DNA from: Acidobacteriota bacterium
GTDB taxonomy: Bacteria; Acidobacteriota; Vicinamibacteria; Vicinamibacterales; Fen-181
Assembly: GCA_017883185.1 (NCBI GenBank)
Contig: JADGOB010000002.1
Location: forward strand, 32,332 to 96,331
Direction: 5' to 3'
Length of the DNA: 64,000 nucleotides
Position 1 is the first letter of the stretch; each line of letters starts with the position of its first letter. Of the stretch, positions 10,390 to 20,935 are shown one piece after another. The notes beneath the pieces were generated by a model. It did not search any database and was not told the DNA's origin. It saw nothing but the letters and a program-made list of their open reading frames with translations. The translations under genes and the position numbers were made by a program.

Positions 10390-11148
10390 ATGGCATCCAC
10401 CCGCTCCTGGCGCGAGGCTGTTGGCGTTCTCGAAGCCGACCTGCGCACGATTCTCGACACCCGCCTGCGCGCGCTCGTCGTCTACGAGGCCCACGGGCTG
10501 CTCGGAGAGGCCTCCGGCGCGTCCGCCGCCGCAGCAGACGGCGAGCTCCAGCACGACGAGCAGGTGCACACGCTGGTGGTCGTCGATGACTTCGCGTACG
10601 GCGACCTGGCACGCCTTGCGCCGCTGGCCGCAAACTGGGCGAAGCGGGGCCTCGCTGTGCCGTTGTTCCTGGCGCCCTCCGAGCTGCAGCGATCGCTCGA
10701 CGCGTTCCCGCTGGAGTTCAGCCAGATCATCGCGCGGCACCTGGTGGTCGCCGGCGACGATCCGTTCCGGGACATGGCGGTCGCCGACCGGGACCTCCGG
10801 CGTGCGTGTGAAGCGCAGGCGCGGAGTCACCTGCTCCACCTCCGCGAGGGGTTCATCCAGGCTGCCGGAAGCCCGCAGGCCCTCGCCGGGCTCGTGTCCG
10901 CCTCGGTCGTGCCGCTGCGGGCACTACTCGTGAACATCGCCGCACTTCACGGCGTCAACGCCCGAACGCCGGACGCCCTCGGCCACTTCGTCGAGCAGCG
11001 CCTGCACCTCCGCACCGAGGGGCTGCGACCGCTCCTCTCGTCCGGGCGCGCCGAGCAGGTCCGCGATCTCGACGTCGGCGCCTTCTTCCCCGCGTACCTG
11101 CTGGCGGTCGAGCAGCTGACCACACTGGTGGACGAATGGACGCTGTGA
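10390..11148 (+). CDS. Conserved hypothetical, possible nucleotidyltransferase-like protein
   Basis: Intact ORF; LVVYEAHGLL...HTLVVVDDFAYGDLARLAP...LDAFPLEFSQI..RHLVVAGDDPF resembles a nucleotidyltransferase-like fold; upstream of TPM/LemA genes. Confidence 0.6.
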   Translation: MASTRSWREAVGVLEADLRTILDTRLRALVVYEAHGLLGEASGASAAAADGELQHDEQVHTLVVVDDFAYGDLARLAPLAANWAKRGLAVPLFLAPSELQRSLDAFPLEFSQIIARHLVVAGDDPFRDMAVADRDLRRACEAQARSHLLHLREGFIQAAGSPQALAGLVSASVVPLRALLVNIAALHGVNARTPDALGHFVEQRLHLRTEGLRPLLSSGRAEQVRDLDVGAFFPAYLLAVEQLTTLVDEWTL

Positions 11149-11942
11149 CGCGGCGGGTCGGCTCACTGGTCCCCCTCCTCCTCGTGCTGGCCCTGCTGGC
11201 GCCAGTCGCGCGCGCGCAGGACGCGCTGCCGGCGCTGTCGCAACCGGTGAACGACTTCGCCGGGGTGATCGACAAGGCGAGTGCCGCCGAGATGGACCGC
11301 GCCATCCGGACGCTTCAGGAGGCAACGGGCGATGTCGTGGTGGTGGCCACCATTCCGACCTTCGCGCCGTACGCCGACATCCGCGAGTACGCGGTCAAGT
11401 TGTTCGAGAACCAGGGGAAGGGCATCGGCGAGAAAGGCAAGCACAACGGCCTGCTGGTGCTGCTGGCGGTCAAGGACCGCAAGGTCTGGATCGAGGTGGG
11501 CTACGGCCTCGAGGAGTTCATCACCGACGGCTACTCGGGGGAGACGAGCCGCGAGTTCATGGCGCCGGCGTTCCGCCAGGGAGATTTCGGCGGCGGACTG
11601 AAGGCTGGCGTCGCCCGGATCATCGGGCGGATCGCGCAGGGCCGAAACGTCACGCTCCAGGGCGTGCCGCAGCCGACGCCCGTTCGTCAGCGCCGGTCCA
11701 GCGGGTTCCCGTCCTGGGTCGTCATCCTCATCGCCATCATCGTCCTCATCGCCGGCGCGAGTCGCGGCGGCCCGTCTCGGCCACAGAGCGGCTATCGCCG
11801 CGGCTGGGGCGGCGGCGGCTGGAGCGGCTGGAACAGCGGGATCGGCTCGTTTGGCGGCGGCGGTGGCGGCAGCTTCGGCGGTGGCTTCGGCGGCTTCGGC
11901 GGCGGTGGAAGCGGGGGTGGGGGCGGCGGCGCCAGTTGGTAA
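11136..11942 (+). CDS. TPM-domain membrane protein (YgcG type) with Gly-rich C-terminus
   Basis: Signal peptide; LSQPVNDFAGVIDKASAAEMDRAIRTLQEATGDVVVVAT TPM domain; TM segment; GGGSFGGGFGGFGGGG tail. Confidence 0.9.
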   Translation: MDAVTRRVGSLVPLLLVLALLAPVARAQDALPALSQPVNDFAGVIDKASAAEMDRAIRTLQEATGDVVVVATIPTFAPYADIREYAVKLFENQGKGIGEKGKHNGLLVLLAVKDRKVWIEVGYGLEEFITDGYSGETSREFMAPAFRQGDFGGGLKAGVARIIGRIAQGRNVTLQGVPQPTPVRQRRSSGFPSWVVILIAIIVLIAGASRGGPSRPQSGYRRGWGGGGWSGWNSGIGSFGGGGGGSFGGGFGGFGGGGSGGGGGGASW

Positions 11943-12086
11943 ACAGAAGGGCGCTGAACCAGTTGTTTGAAGAGGTCAGCAAGCTGCTGGAGGCCTGGTC
12001 GCAGGCCATTCTGAATTCTGGCTCCTGAATTCTGACTTCTGAGTAGTAACGAGCAATCGTGATTCAGACGCGCTGAGGAGAAGACG

Positions 12087-12668
12087 ATGCGAGAGATGAA
12101 GGATGTGATGGCTGTGCGGTTCGCCTTGGTCGCGTGCCTTGCGCTGGCCGCGTTCCCCCTGTCCGGCTGTTCCTACAATACGTTTGTCGGCCAGGAAGAG
12201 GGCGTAAAGGCCCAGTGGGCGCAGATCGAGACCCAGTTACAGCGGCGCAACGACTTGATCCCGAACCTGGTCAACACCGTGAAGGGTTACGCAGCGCACG
12301 AGCAGGCCGTATTCCAGGCCGTCGCCGACTCGCGGGCAAAGATGGCGGGCGCCAAGACGCCGGAAGCCACCATGGCCGCCGCAAACGAGCAGACGTCCGC
12401 GCTCTCGCGCCTCCTGATGGTGGTGGAGAACTACCCCCAGCTCAAGGCCAACGAGCAGTTCGCGCGGTTGAGCGACGAACTCGCCGGCACCGAGAACCGT
12501 ATCGCGACTGAACGGAAGCGCTACAACGACAAGGTCCAGGAATACAACACGCTCCGGCGAAGGTTCCCGTCGAACATCACGGCCAGCGTGTTCAGCTTCA
12601 AGGAACACCCGTTCTTCCAGGCCCCGCCCGAGGCCAAACAGCTGCCCAAGGTCGAGTTCGGCAAGTAA
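12087..12668 (+). CDS. LemA family protein
   Basis: CSYNTFVGQEEGVKAQWAQIETQLQRRNDLIPNLVNTVKGYAAHEQAVF signature. Confidence 0.94.
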   Translation: MREMKDVMAVRFALVACLALAAFPLSGCSYNTFVGQEEGVKAQWAQIETQLQRRNDLIPNLVNTVKGYAAHEQAVFQAVADSRAKMAGAKTPEATMAAANEQTSALSRLLMVVENYPQLKANEQFARLSDELAGTENRIATERKRYNDKVQEYNTLRRRFPSNITASVFSFKEHPFFQAPPEAKQLPKVEFGK

Positions 12669-12670
12669 GG

Positions 12671-12704
12671 GCGATGTCCGCGCAGTTCCCTACGCGGACA
12701 TCGC
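12671..12704. terminator. Putative bidirectional hairpin terminator between convergent genes
   Basis: Perfect 12-bp inverted repeat gcgatgtccgcg/cgcggacatcgc with 10-nt loop between the stops of LemA (+) and the 12690..12905 ORF (-), overlapping the latter's 3' end. Confidence 0.55.
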
Positions 12705-12905
12705 AGCCCGGAGCACGACCGCGCCGTCGCGGGTGCGCGCGAGGAACCGCGCCTGGGTCAACGCCTCGATCACCGCCTCGCACGTCGGGCGATCCGCGCC
12801 CCACAACCGTTGTGCTTGCGCCACGGTCAGCTTCAGACCTGGCATCTCGAGGAACTCGGCACGCACGCGTCGAATCATCTCTCCTGGCGTAGCGACTGGA
12901 AACAT
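12690..12905 (-). CDS. Small hypothetical protein, winged-helix-like
   Basis: 71-aa ORF MIRRVRAEFLEMPGLKLTVAQAQRLWGADRPTCEAVIEALTQARFLARTRDGAVVLR looks like a compact wHTH. Confidence 0.65.
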   Translation of the reverse strand: MFPVATPGEMIRRVRAEFLEMPGLKLTVAQAQRLWGADRPTCEAVIEALTQARFLARTRDGAVVLRAAMSA

Positions 12906-13003
12906 CGGGACTCCCCCCTTCCCGCCCGGCGCGGCTCGTCGCCAGGGCGCTCTAACTGGACCGACACCGCAGGCAGGAGAACGAATCCGCCGGTGTCGGC
13001 ACC

Positions 13004-13061
13004 CGCGTTACCGTTTTGCCGCGTTATCGCGTTACTGCGTTACCGTTTTACCGTTTTACCG
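13004..13061. repeat. Degenerate short tandem repeat (gcgttaccgttttaccg-like)
   Basis: gcgttaccgttttgccgcgttatcgcgttactgcgttaccgttttaccgttttaccg read directly. Confidence 0.75.
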
Positions 13062-13215
13062 CTGCAGGGCAAGCGGTGTGCCACGAGCGCGGATCTGGCT
13101 TCCTGAGCGTTTCCGGGCAGGGCCGTGAGTGGAGAGACCGTGCCCGTCTGGAAATAGAACAGACGGGTGACACGGTTGTATTGAACGGATTCGGCAGGCG
13201 GCTCTTCCGCCCCGC

Positions 13216-13440
13216 CTATTGGCAGTGTGTGGCTTCCTCCGAAGGCGAGCGCCAGCCTTCTTCGATCAACCCGCGCATGACGTCAACCGACCGCGCGATG
13301 ACCGCTGAAGGGTCCTCGAAACGCTCCGCCTGCTCCGCGCCGTCCGGCCTGGTGACGACCAACTCGTAGTACTGCCCCTCGATGTCGCGGCGGATTTCGC
13401 AGCGGAGATTTTCGCCCTGGCGCTCGAAAGACCAGATCAT
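13216..13440 (-). CDS. Small hypothetical protein
   Basis: ORF MIWSFERQGENLRCEIRRDIEGQYYELVVTRPDGAEQAERFEDP... with coding-like composition, 13 bp from the hypE stop codon. Confidence 0.6.
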   Translation of the reverse strand: MIWSFERQGENLRCEIRRDIEGQYYELVVTRPDGAEQAERFEDPSAVIARSVDVMRGLIEEGWRSPSEEATHCQ

Positions 13441-13453
13441 GACGTCGGCAATT

Positions 13454-14505
13454 TTAGCAGATCCTCGGCAGTTGCTCGCCACTCAACATGTCGAGCACGC
13501 GCGTCGCTCCGAGGATGCTGCGGACCACGACGAGCCCCGGTCGCTCGAGGGTCACCCGGCCGATGACGCAGGCGTCTCCGCTGACGGGATGCCGGCGGAG
13601 GACCTCCACCACGCGGTCGGCCTGGTGCTCGGGAGCGAAGACGATGAAGCGACCCTCGTTCGCCACGTACATCGGGTCGAAGCCCAGGATCTCGCAGGCG
13701 CCGCGCACGTCCTCACGGACGGGAACGGGCCGCTCGTCAATCGTCATGCCAACCTTCGCCGAACCGGCAATTTCGTTCAGGGCGCTGGCCAGCCCTCCGC
13801 GGGTGATGTCCCGAAGGCAGTGGACATCGACGCCGGACGAGACCAGGTCGAGCACCGGCGCGGACAGCGGCGCGCAATCGCTCTCGATGGCGCTCTCGAA
13901 CTGCAACCCTTCCCTGACAGCCATGATGGCCATGCCATGCCGGCCAATGTCTCCGCTGAGGATCACGGCGTCCCCGGCACGGACGCTCGCGGGGGCAATC
14001 CGCAGGCCGTGCTCGACCACCCCCACGCCCGCGGTGTTGATGAACACACCGTCACCCTTCCCGCGGTCAACCACCTTCGTGTCGCCGGTCACGATGGCCA
14101 CCCCGGCCTCGACTGCCGCGGCCTGCATCGATGCCACCACTCGCTGAAGGGTTTCGACGGCAAGCCCTTCCTCGATGATGAAGCCGGCGCTCAGAGCCAG
14201 CGGCCGCGCCCCGGCCATGGCCAGGTCGTTCACCGTCCCGTTGACGGCCAGCGTGCCGATGGTGCCGCCCGGGAAGAACAGCGGACGGACGACGTAGGAG
14301 TCGGTGGTGAACGCAATCCGGGCCGCGCCCACCTCGAGCACGGCCGCGTCGTGCCCGGTGTCGAGCAGCGGGTTGCTGAAGGCCGACAGGAACACCCGCT
14401 CGATCAACTGGTGCATCAGGCGGCCGCCGCCGCCATGCGCCAGCAGCACCTGCGGATACTGCGCGATCGGAGCGGGGCACGACGGAGCGAAGTCCTTCGC
14501 CTGGC

Positions 14506-14509
<4 letters not shown>
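13454..14509 (-). CDS. hypE: Hydrogenase expression/formation protein HypE
   Basis: AIR-synthase-like; [15 protein letters not shown]...; ends in the canonical PRIC tail; overlaps hypD start. Confidence 0.97.
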
Positions 14510-15614
<1,105 letters not shown>

Positions 15615-15618
<4 letters not shown>

Positions 15619-15872
15619 GCCGGTGACTCCCCGTCGCCATCGAGCCCTGCGGCCAGCTTGCTCAGGTCCTCGAATATCAGCAACGCCTCCTTCTCGTCGA
15701 TCTGGCTGAGCGCGAACCCCGCGTGGACGATCACGTAGTCGTCCACGTTCACGTCAGGCAGGAAGGCGAGACTCACGTCTTTGATTGCGCCGCCGAAGCT
15801 GACCTTTGCGGTGCGCGCCCACGGATCGTCACCGGACATGCTCACGATCTTGCCAGGAACTGCCAGGCACAT
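15615..15872 (-). CDS. hypC: Hydrogenase assembly chaperone HypC
   Basis: [13 protein letters not shown]-terminus; operonic with hypD. Confidence 0.96.
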
Positions 15873-15904
15873 ATGGACACCGTTACTACTCAGGCAGACA
15901 GGAC

Positions 15905-15990
15905 TTAGAAGTCAGAAGTCAGAAGTCAGAATGTCAGAATGTCACATGTTGTCGCTGGCGTCCTCATGCTGAATCCTGAATTCTGACTGC
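15905..15990. repeat. Intergenic 'AGTCAGAA / TTCTGAC' short repeats with inverted copies
   Basis: agaagtcagaagtcagaagtcagaatgtcagaatgtcac ... ctgaatcctgaattctgactgctg; related sequence also at 12010-12045. Confidence 0.7.
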
Positions 15991-16016
15991 TGGCTACCTG
16001 ACTGGTTACCCGCGTT

Positions 16017-18407
16017 CTACGTGTCGTTTCTCGCCAGCCCCCAGGCGACCGCGACCACCTGGCCGAGCGCGATCCCGCCATCGTTGGGCGGAATCCGCTG
16101 ATGCCATGCCGGGCGAAACCCTGTCGCCCTCAGCCGGGCGATGGTGCGCTCGAGCAGGTACCGGTTCTGGAAGCAGCCACCTGAGAGTATCACCCGTTCG
16201 GCCGACGCCCGTCTCGCAATCTCGACGATGACCTCCGCCAGAGCATTGTGGAAGCGGGCGGAGACGACCCCGACGGGGCAACTCGCACGCACGTCGTCCA
16301 CGAGGGCGCGGACGAGCGGCGCCCATCCGATGACCCACGCGGGTAGCGCGGCCAAACCCGACACCCCGACAGCCTGGCCCGGGGATGAGGGCCGCGTCGT
16401 GCTGAGTCCGTTAGGCGCGAAGTCTTCGACGGCGGGGAAAAGAGATCGTATATCGAGCGGATAACAGTCATCGGTCGTCACGCCGTCAAGGGCGAACTCG
16501 AGATCCATCGCCGCCTGCCCCTCGTAGCGGACCCCCTGGCGCAATCCCGCGATCGAAGCGACGGCGTCGAACAGTCGGCCGACGCTCGACGTGCGCGGTG
16601 AGTTCACGCCCCGCTCGATCATCGTCCGCACGAGCTGCCGTTCGGAGTCCGAGAATGCCGCGACCGGCGCAAGGTCCGCCATCGTCCAGGCCTCGTCGCC
16701 GAACACGGCGTGCAGCAGCCCTATCGCCGTTCGCCGCGGTTCCCTGACCGCGCGATCGCCACCGGGCAGCGGGAAGGTTCGGAACGTGGCGACGCGTTCG
16801 GCCGACGAGGGCGCAACGGAGAAGAACTCGCCTCCCCAGATGGTCCCGTCAAGACCGTACCCTGTGCCGTCCCATGACACACCAAGCGCAGGCGGCTCGA
16901 TCTCGTTCTCGGCCATGCAGGCCAGGACGTGCGCCAGGTGATGCTGCACCCTGGCGACCCTCACGCCCCGCCGCGAAGCGTAGAGGCTCGACAGGTAGTC
17001 GGGGTGTTCGTCGCACGCCACCACGACCGGCGTCAACTCGTACATCTGCTCGAACGCCTCGATCACCCGCTCGAAGGCGCCGTACGCCTCCGGTGTTTCC
17101 AGATCGCCCACGTGCTGGCTGACGAACACGTTACGTCCGACGGAGAGGGCGACCGTGTTCTTGAGGTGCGCCCCCACGCCGAGAACGGGCGGCATCTCCG
17201 ACCGAAGCGCGAAGGGCAGCGGAGCGTAGCCGCGCGCCCGGCGCAGCACCAGTTCGCGACCGGCTGCCACGCGCACGACCGAGTCGTCCACGTGCCTCGC
17301 AATCGGCCGGTCGTGAACGAGAAAGACGTCCGCGAGACCGCGCAGCCTCTCGAGCGACTCGTGCTCGTCGGTGCAGATCGGCTCGTCGCTGCGGTTGCCG
17401 CTCGTCGCGACGACCGGGAACCCCAGGTCGCCGAGCAACAGGTGATGGAGCGGCGTATACGGCAGCATCGCTCCCAGGTTGGGGTTCCCTGGCGCCACGC
17501 TGACCGCAACCGGGTCTCTCCCCTCTTCCCGTCGTCGAAGCAGCACGATCGGCGACTCGGGCGAGGCGAGCAGCCTTGCCTCGCGCTCGGTCACCTCGCA
17601 GGCGACGCGGACGGCTGCCAGCGAGGGAAACATGAGCGCGAACGGCTTCTCCTCGCGCGCCTTTGCCCGCCGCAGGCGGCGCACGGCCTCGTCGTTCCGC
17701 GCGTCCACGACCAGGTGAAAACCGCCCAGCCCCTTCACCGCGACGATCGCCCCCTCACGAATCCTGGCTTCGGCAGACCGGAGCGCCTCGTCGCGCATCG
17801 CCAGGCGCGCGCCGTCCACGTCCCACAGCTCGAGGCGCGGACCGCAGTCGGGGCAGGCGTTGGGCTGCGCGTGGAAGCGCCGGTCGCCAGGGTTCTCGTA
17901 TTCCTCCCGGCACGCGTCGCACATCGGAAAGGCCGCCATCGTCGTTTTCGGGCGGTCGTAAGGCAACGCCCCGATGATCGTGAAGCGTGGGCCGCAATTG
18001 GTGCAGTTGGTGAAGGGGTACCGGAAGCGCCGGTTGCCCTCGTCGAACACCTCGTGCAAGCAGTCCGGGCAGGTCGCGATGTCGGGCAGCACTAGCGCGC
18101 TCTTCTCGCCGTCCGCGCTCTCGCGGATCTCGAAACCGGCGAAGCCGACGGGCTCGAGATACGAGGCCTCGAGCCCCTGGATCACGGCGCGAGGCGGGTG
18201 GTCGCGGCCGACGCACACCAGGAACCGCTCGAGCGCGGCAGGAGAACCTTCGACCTCGATGCTGACGCCCGCCGAGGAGTTGTTGACCCAGCCAGGCAGG
18301 CCCAGCGCACCGGCAAGCCGGTAGACGAACGGCCTGAATCCGACCCCCTGCACCGCGCCGCGGATGTGCACACGCAGACGCTGAGGATCGGCGTCCCGGG
18401 TGCTCAC
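16017..18407 (-). CDS. hypF: Carbamoyltransferase HypF
   Basis: Acylphosphatase RVHIRGAVQGVGFRPFVYRLA; CPDC...CTNCGPRFTI; CDAC...CPDCG; C-terminal LSGGCFQNRYLLE. GTG start at 18407 chosen. Confidence 0.95.
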   Translation of the reverse strand: MSTRDADPQRLRVHIRGAVQGVGFRPFVYRLAGALGLPGWVNNSSAGVSIEVEGSPAALERFLVCVGRDHPPRAVIQGLEASYLEPVGFAGFEIRESADGEKSALVLPDIATCPDCLHEVFDEGNRRFRYPFTNCTNCGPRFTIIGALPYDRPKTTMAAFPMCDACREEYENPGDRRFHAQPNACPDCGPRLELWDVDGARLAMRDEALRSAEARIREGAIVAVKGLGGFHLVVDARNDEAVRRLRRAKAREEKPFALMFPSLAAVRVACEVTEREARLLASPESPIVLLRRREEGRDPVAVSVAPGNPNLGAMLPYTPLHHLLLGDLGFPVVATSGNRSDEPICTDEHESLERLRGLADVFLVHDRPIARHVDDSVVRVAAGRELVLRRARGYAPLPFALRSEMPPVLGVGAHLKNTVALSVGRNVFVSQHVGDLETPEAYGAFERVIEAFEQMYELTPVVVACDEHPDYLSSLYASRRGVRVARVQHHLAHVLACMAENEIEPPALGVSWDGTGYGLDGTIWGGEFFSVAPSSAERVATFRTFPLPGGDRAVREPRRTAIGLLHAVFGDEAWTMADLAPVAAFSDSERQLVRTMIERGVNSPRTSSVGRLFDAVASIAGLRQGVRYEGQAAMDLEFALDGVTTDDCYPLDIRSLFPAVEDFAPNGLSTTRPSSPGQAVGVSGLAALPAWVIGWAPLVRALVDDVRASCPVGVVSARFHNALAEVIVEIARRASAERVILSGGCFQNRYLLERTIARLRATGFRPAWHQRIPPNDGGIALGQVVAVAWGLARNDT

Positions 18408-18610
18408 GAGACCGGTGGCTCGAACGGAAGGGCCAGCGGCGTCCGCACGACCGGCGGGTCGCCGGGCTTCATGTTCTGCTGGAAGCCCAGCCGCTCGCAC
18501 AACCGGACCATCTCGGTGTGTTCCGACCACACGTCACCCGCGATACGCGCGAGGTGTTCGGCGCGGGGCACCGTGGCTGGCGCCTGGGCCTTCGTCGTCT
18601 CGATCTGCAT
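18404..18610 (-). CDS. Small ORF resembling the C-terminal tail of a GNAT acetyltransferase
   Basis: EHTEMVRLCERLGFQQNMKPGDPPVVRTPLALP resembles the conserved GNAT C-terminus; stop overlaps the hypF GTG (GTGA). Confidence 0.5.
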   Translation of the reverse strand: MQIETTKAQAPATVPRAEHLARIAGDVWSEHTEMVRLCERLGFQQNMKPGDPPVVRTPLALPFEPPVS

Positions 18611-18722
18611 GACGATGCCCGTCCTGGAAGAAGCAGGTGTTCGAACCGAAACCGTGTGATGGAGGCAGAGACTCAATATGTTACCACACGGCTCGAACAC
18701 CCCCTCGATGGGCGCGGCGACG

Positions 18723-18728
18723 TATAAT
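18723..18728 (+). promoter_or_regulatory. Candidate -10 box (TATAAT) upstream of hydG
   Basis: Exact TATAAT in an AT-rich patch (gtataattaacaaatac) in the hypF/hydG divergent intergenic region; no convincing -35. Confidence 0.35.
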
Positions 18729-18802
18729 TAACAAATACGCGGTGCGCGAACCGTTCCTGTCGCCAACCGCTCACACTTCCTCCTTTTTATGCGTGGCCAG
18801 CC

Positions 18803-20197
18803 ATGAATGCGCCGAGCAGTCCGCTTGTAGACGAACCCGCGATCTTCGCCACCCTGGAGCGGGCCGGTACCGCGGATGCCGGCGCCGTTCGGGCGGTTCT
18901 CGCCAAGGCGCGCGAGCTTCGGGGACTCGATGCCCCCGAGATCGCCGTGCTCATGAAGGTGAGCGACCCCGAACTGCTCGCGGAGCTGTTCGCGACCGCC
19001 CGGGACGTCAAGGACACGATCTACGGCCGGCGGCTGGTGTTGTTCGCCCCGCTGTACGTGTCGAACATGTGCGCGAACGAGTGCACTTACTGCGCGTTCC
19101 GCGCGCGCAACCGGGCGGTGGTCCGCCGGGCGCTCTCCCAGGAGGAAATCGCGCAGGAAGTGCGCATCCTGATCGACCAGGGGCATAAGCGCGCGTTGCT
19201 GGTCGCCGGCGAGTCGTACCCGCGCGAAGGGTTCTCCTACGTGCTCGAGTGCGTCGATACGATTTACAGCGTGACGCACGGGAACGGCGAGATTCGGCGC
19301 GTGAACGTGAACGTCGCCCCGCTCACGCTCGACGAGTTCCGGGCGCTCGGGGAGCGGAAGATCGGAACCTACCAGCTGTTCCAGGAGACGTATCACCACC
19401 AGACCTACGCGTCGGTGCACCTCAGCGGGAAGAAACGCGACTACGACTGGCGTGTGACCGCCATGGACCGCGCGATGGAGGCGGGGATCAACGACGTCGG
19501 GATCGGGGTGCTGTTCGGCCTGTTCGACTGGCGATTCGAGGTGCTGGCGCTGATGCAGCACATCCGCCATCTCGAGCGCCGGTTCGGCGTGGGCCCTCAC
19601 ACGGTCAGCGTGCCGCGCCTCGAGCCGGCAACCGGTTCGGATGTCGCGCTGCACCCGCCTCACGCGGTCAGCGACATCGATTTCCGGAAGATCGTTGCGA
19701 CGCTCAGGCTCGCGGTGCCTTATACCGGCATCATCATGTCCACCCGGGAGGTAGCGAACATCCGGCGAGAGACATTTGCGCTTGGCGTGTCGCAGATCTC
19801 GGCGGGTAGCCGCACCAATCCGGGTGGGTACGCAGACGAAGAGCGAGCGGACGCGAGCCAGTTCTGCCTGGGCGACCACCGCGGGCTCGACGAGGTCGTG
19901 CGCGATGTCGCGTCGCTGGGGTACATCCCGTCGTTCTGCACCGGGTGCTATCGACTCGGCCGCACCGGCGCGGATTTCATGGCTCTCGCCAAGCCGGGCG
20001 ACATCAAGCAGCACTGCGACCCGAACGGGCTTTCGACGTTCCTCGAATACCTGATCGACTACGCGTCGCCCGAGACGCGGGCGGTCGGCGAACGGTGCAT
20101 CACCGAGGCGCTTGACAGCATGGGCGCCTGGCCCCGCGAACGCGCCACGCAGTTGATGGGGAAGGTGAAGGCCGGCGAGCGCGACGTTCTGTGCTAG
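18803..20197 (+). CDS. hydG: [FeFe]-hydrogenase H-cluster maturase HydG (radical SAM)
   Basis: CANECTYCAFR radical SAM motif, C-terminal FCTGCYRLGRTGADFM. Confidence 0.96.
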   Translation: MNAPSSPLVDEPAIFATLERAGTADAGAVRAVLAKARELRGLDAPEIAVLMKVSDPELLAELFATARDVKDTIYGRRLVLFAPLYVSNMCANECTYCAFRARNRAVVRRALSQEEIAQEVRILIDQGHKRALLVAGESYPREGFSYVLECVDTIYSVTHGNGEIRRVNVNVAPLTLDEFRALGERKIGTYQLFQETYHHQTYASVHLSGKKRDYDWRVTAMDRAMEAGINDVGIGVLFGLFDWRFEVLALMQHIRHLERRFGVGPHTVSVPRLEPATGSDVALHPPHAVSDIDFRKIVATLRLAVPYTGIIMSTREVANIRRETFALGVSQISAGSRTNPGGYADEERADASQFCLGDHRGLDEVVRDVASLGYIPSFCTGCYRLGRTGADFMALAKPGDIKQHCDPNGLSTFLEYLIDYASPETRAVGERCITEALDSMGAWPRERATQLMGKVKAGERDVLC

Positions 20198-20198
20198 A

Positions 20199-20264
20199 CA
20201 TCTTCCAGGGCTGAGATCGTCATGAATGAAGCAAGTTTCTGTGGTGTCCCTGGAATCTGTCTTA
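20199..20264. repeat. REP-like imperfect inverted repeat
   Basis: tagacatcttccaggg ... ccctggaatctgtctta; half copy accctggaagatgtcta at about 6174-6190. Confidence 0.5.
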
Positions 20265-20306
20265 AGCGGAACTTCGCTGGTGATCGGCCAGAGGAAGAGG
20301 TGACGC

Positions 20307-20735
20307 ATGGACCGCACTGACGTGTTCCACCTGACCGCACCCTGCGGCATCGACTGCTTCAACTGCGAGGTCTTCGAGCCGAATCTCACCGACGAGCGCC
20401 GCGACCGGACCGCGGCCCGGCTGAACGTTTCCCCCTCGGAGGTCGCCTGTCGCGGCTGCCGGGAACAAGGATGCACGCTGTTCAAGGACTGCCCGACACG
20501 GGCCTGCATCCTGGAGCGGGGCCTGTCCTTCTGCTCGCAGTGCGATGACTTCCCGTGCGCCCGCCTGCAGCCCTCCCGGGCCGGTGCCGACGTGTACCCG
20601 CACAACCTGAAGGTCTACAACCTCTGCCGAATCCAGGCGGTCGGCCTCCAGCGGTGGGCGGACGAGGAGGCGCTAACCATCCGTCGTCGCTATTTCGAGG
20701 GCACGTTCAAGCCCGGTCACGGCCCGACGCTGTAG
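20307..20735 (+). CDS. DUF3795-type Cys-rich protein
   Basis: APCGIDCFNCEVF...ACRGCREQGC...CPTRACILERGLSFCSQCDDFPC pattern. Confidence 0.8.
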   Translation: MDRTDVFHLTAPCGIDCFNCEVFEPNLTDERRDRTAARLNVSPSEVACRGCREQGCTLFKDCPTRACILERGLSFCSQCDDFPCARLQPSRAGADVYPHNLKVYNLCRIQAVGLQRWADEEALTIRRRYFEGTFKPGHGPTL

Positions 20736-20751
20736 CGCGCACCGTTCGTGC

Positions 20752-20880
20752 GCGACAATCCCCTGCTTCACGACGGCCTCGACCGACGGCAGGAACCGCT
20801 GGATCTTCGACTCCTCGTCGATGATCGACACCATGATGGGGAGGTCGGAGGACGTCTGCAGGTGCTTGCGGTGGATGCGC
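20752..20880 (-). pseudogene. DUF190-family C-terminal remnant
   Basis: Minus-strand RIHRKHLQTSSDLPIMVSIIDEESKIQRFLPSVEAVVKQGIV resembles the DUF190 core; no upstream start or N-terminus. Confidence 0.5.
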
Positions 20881-20935
20881 GCTGGCGCCGTCTCCGTGTT
20901 CTTTGGGTTCTTTGTGGTTGTGAGTGCGGGGCAGG

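Noticed and set aside
11840-11940. GGC-rich repeat array
   Set aside because: Explained by the Gly-rich C-terminal tail of the TPM-domain protein.
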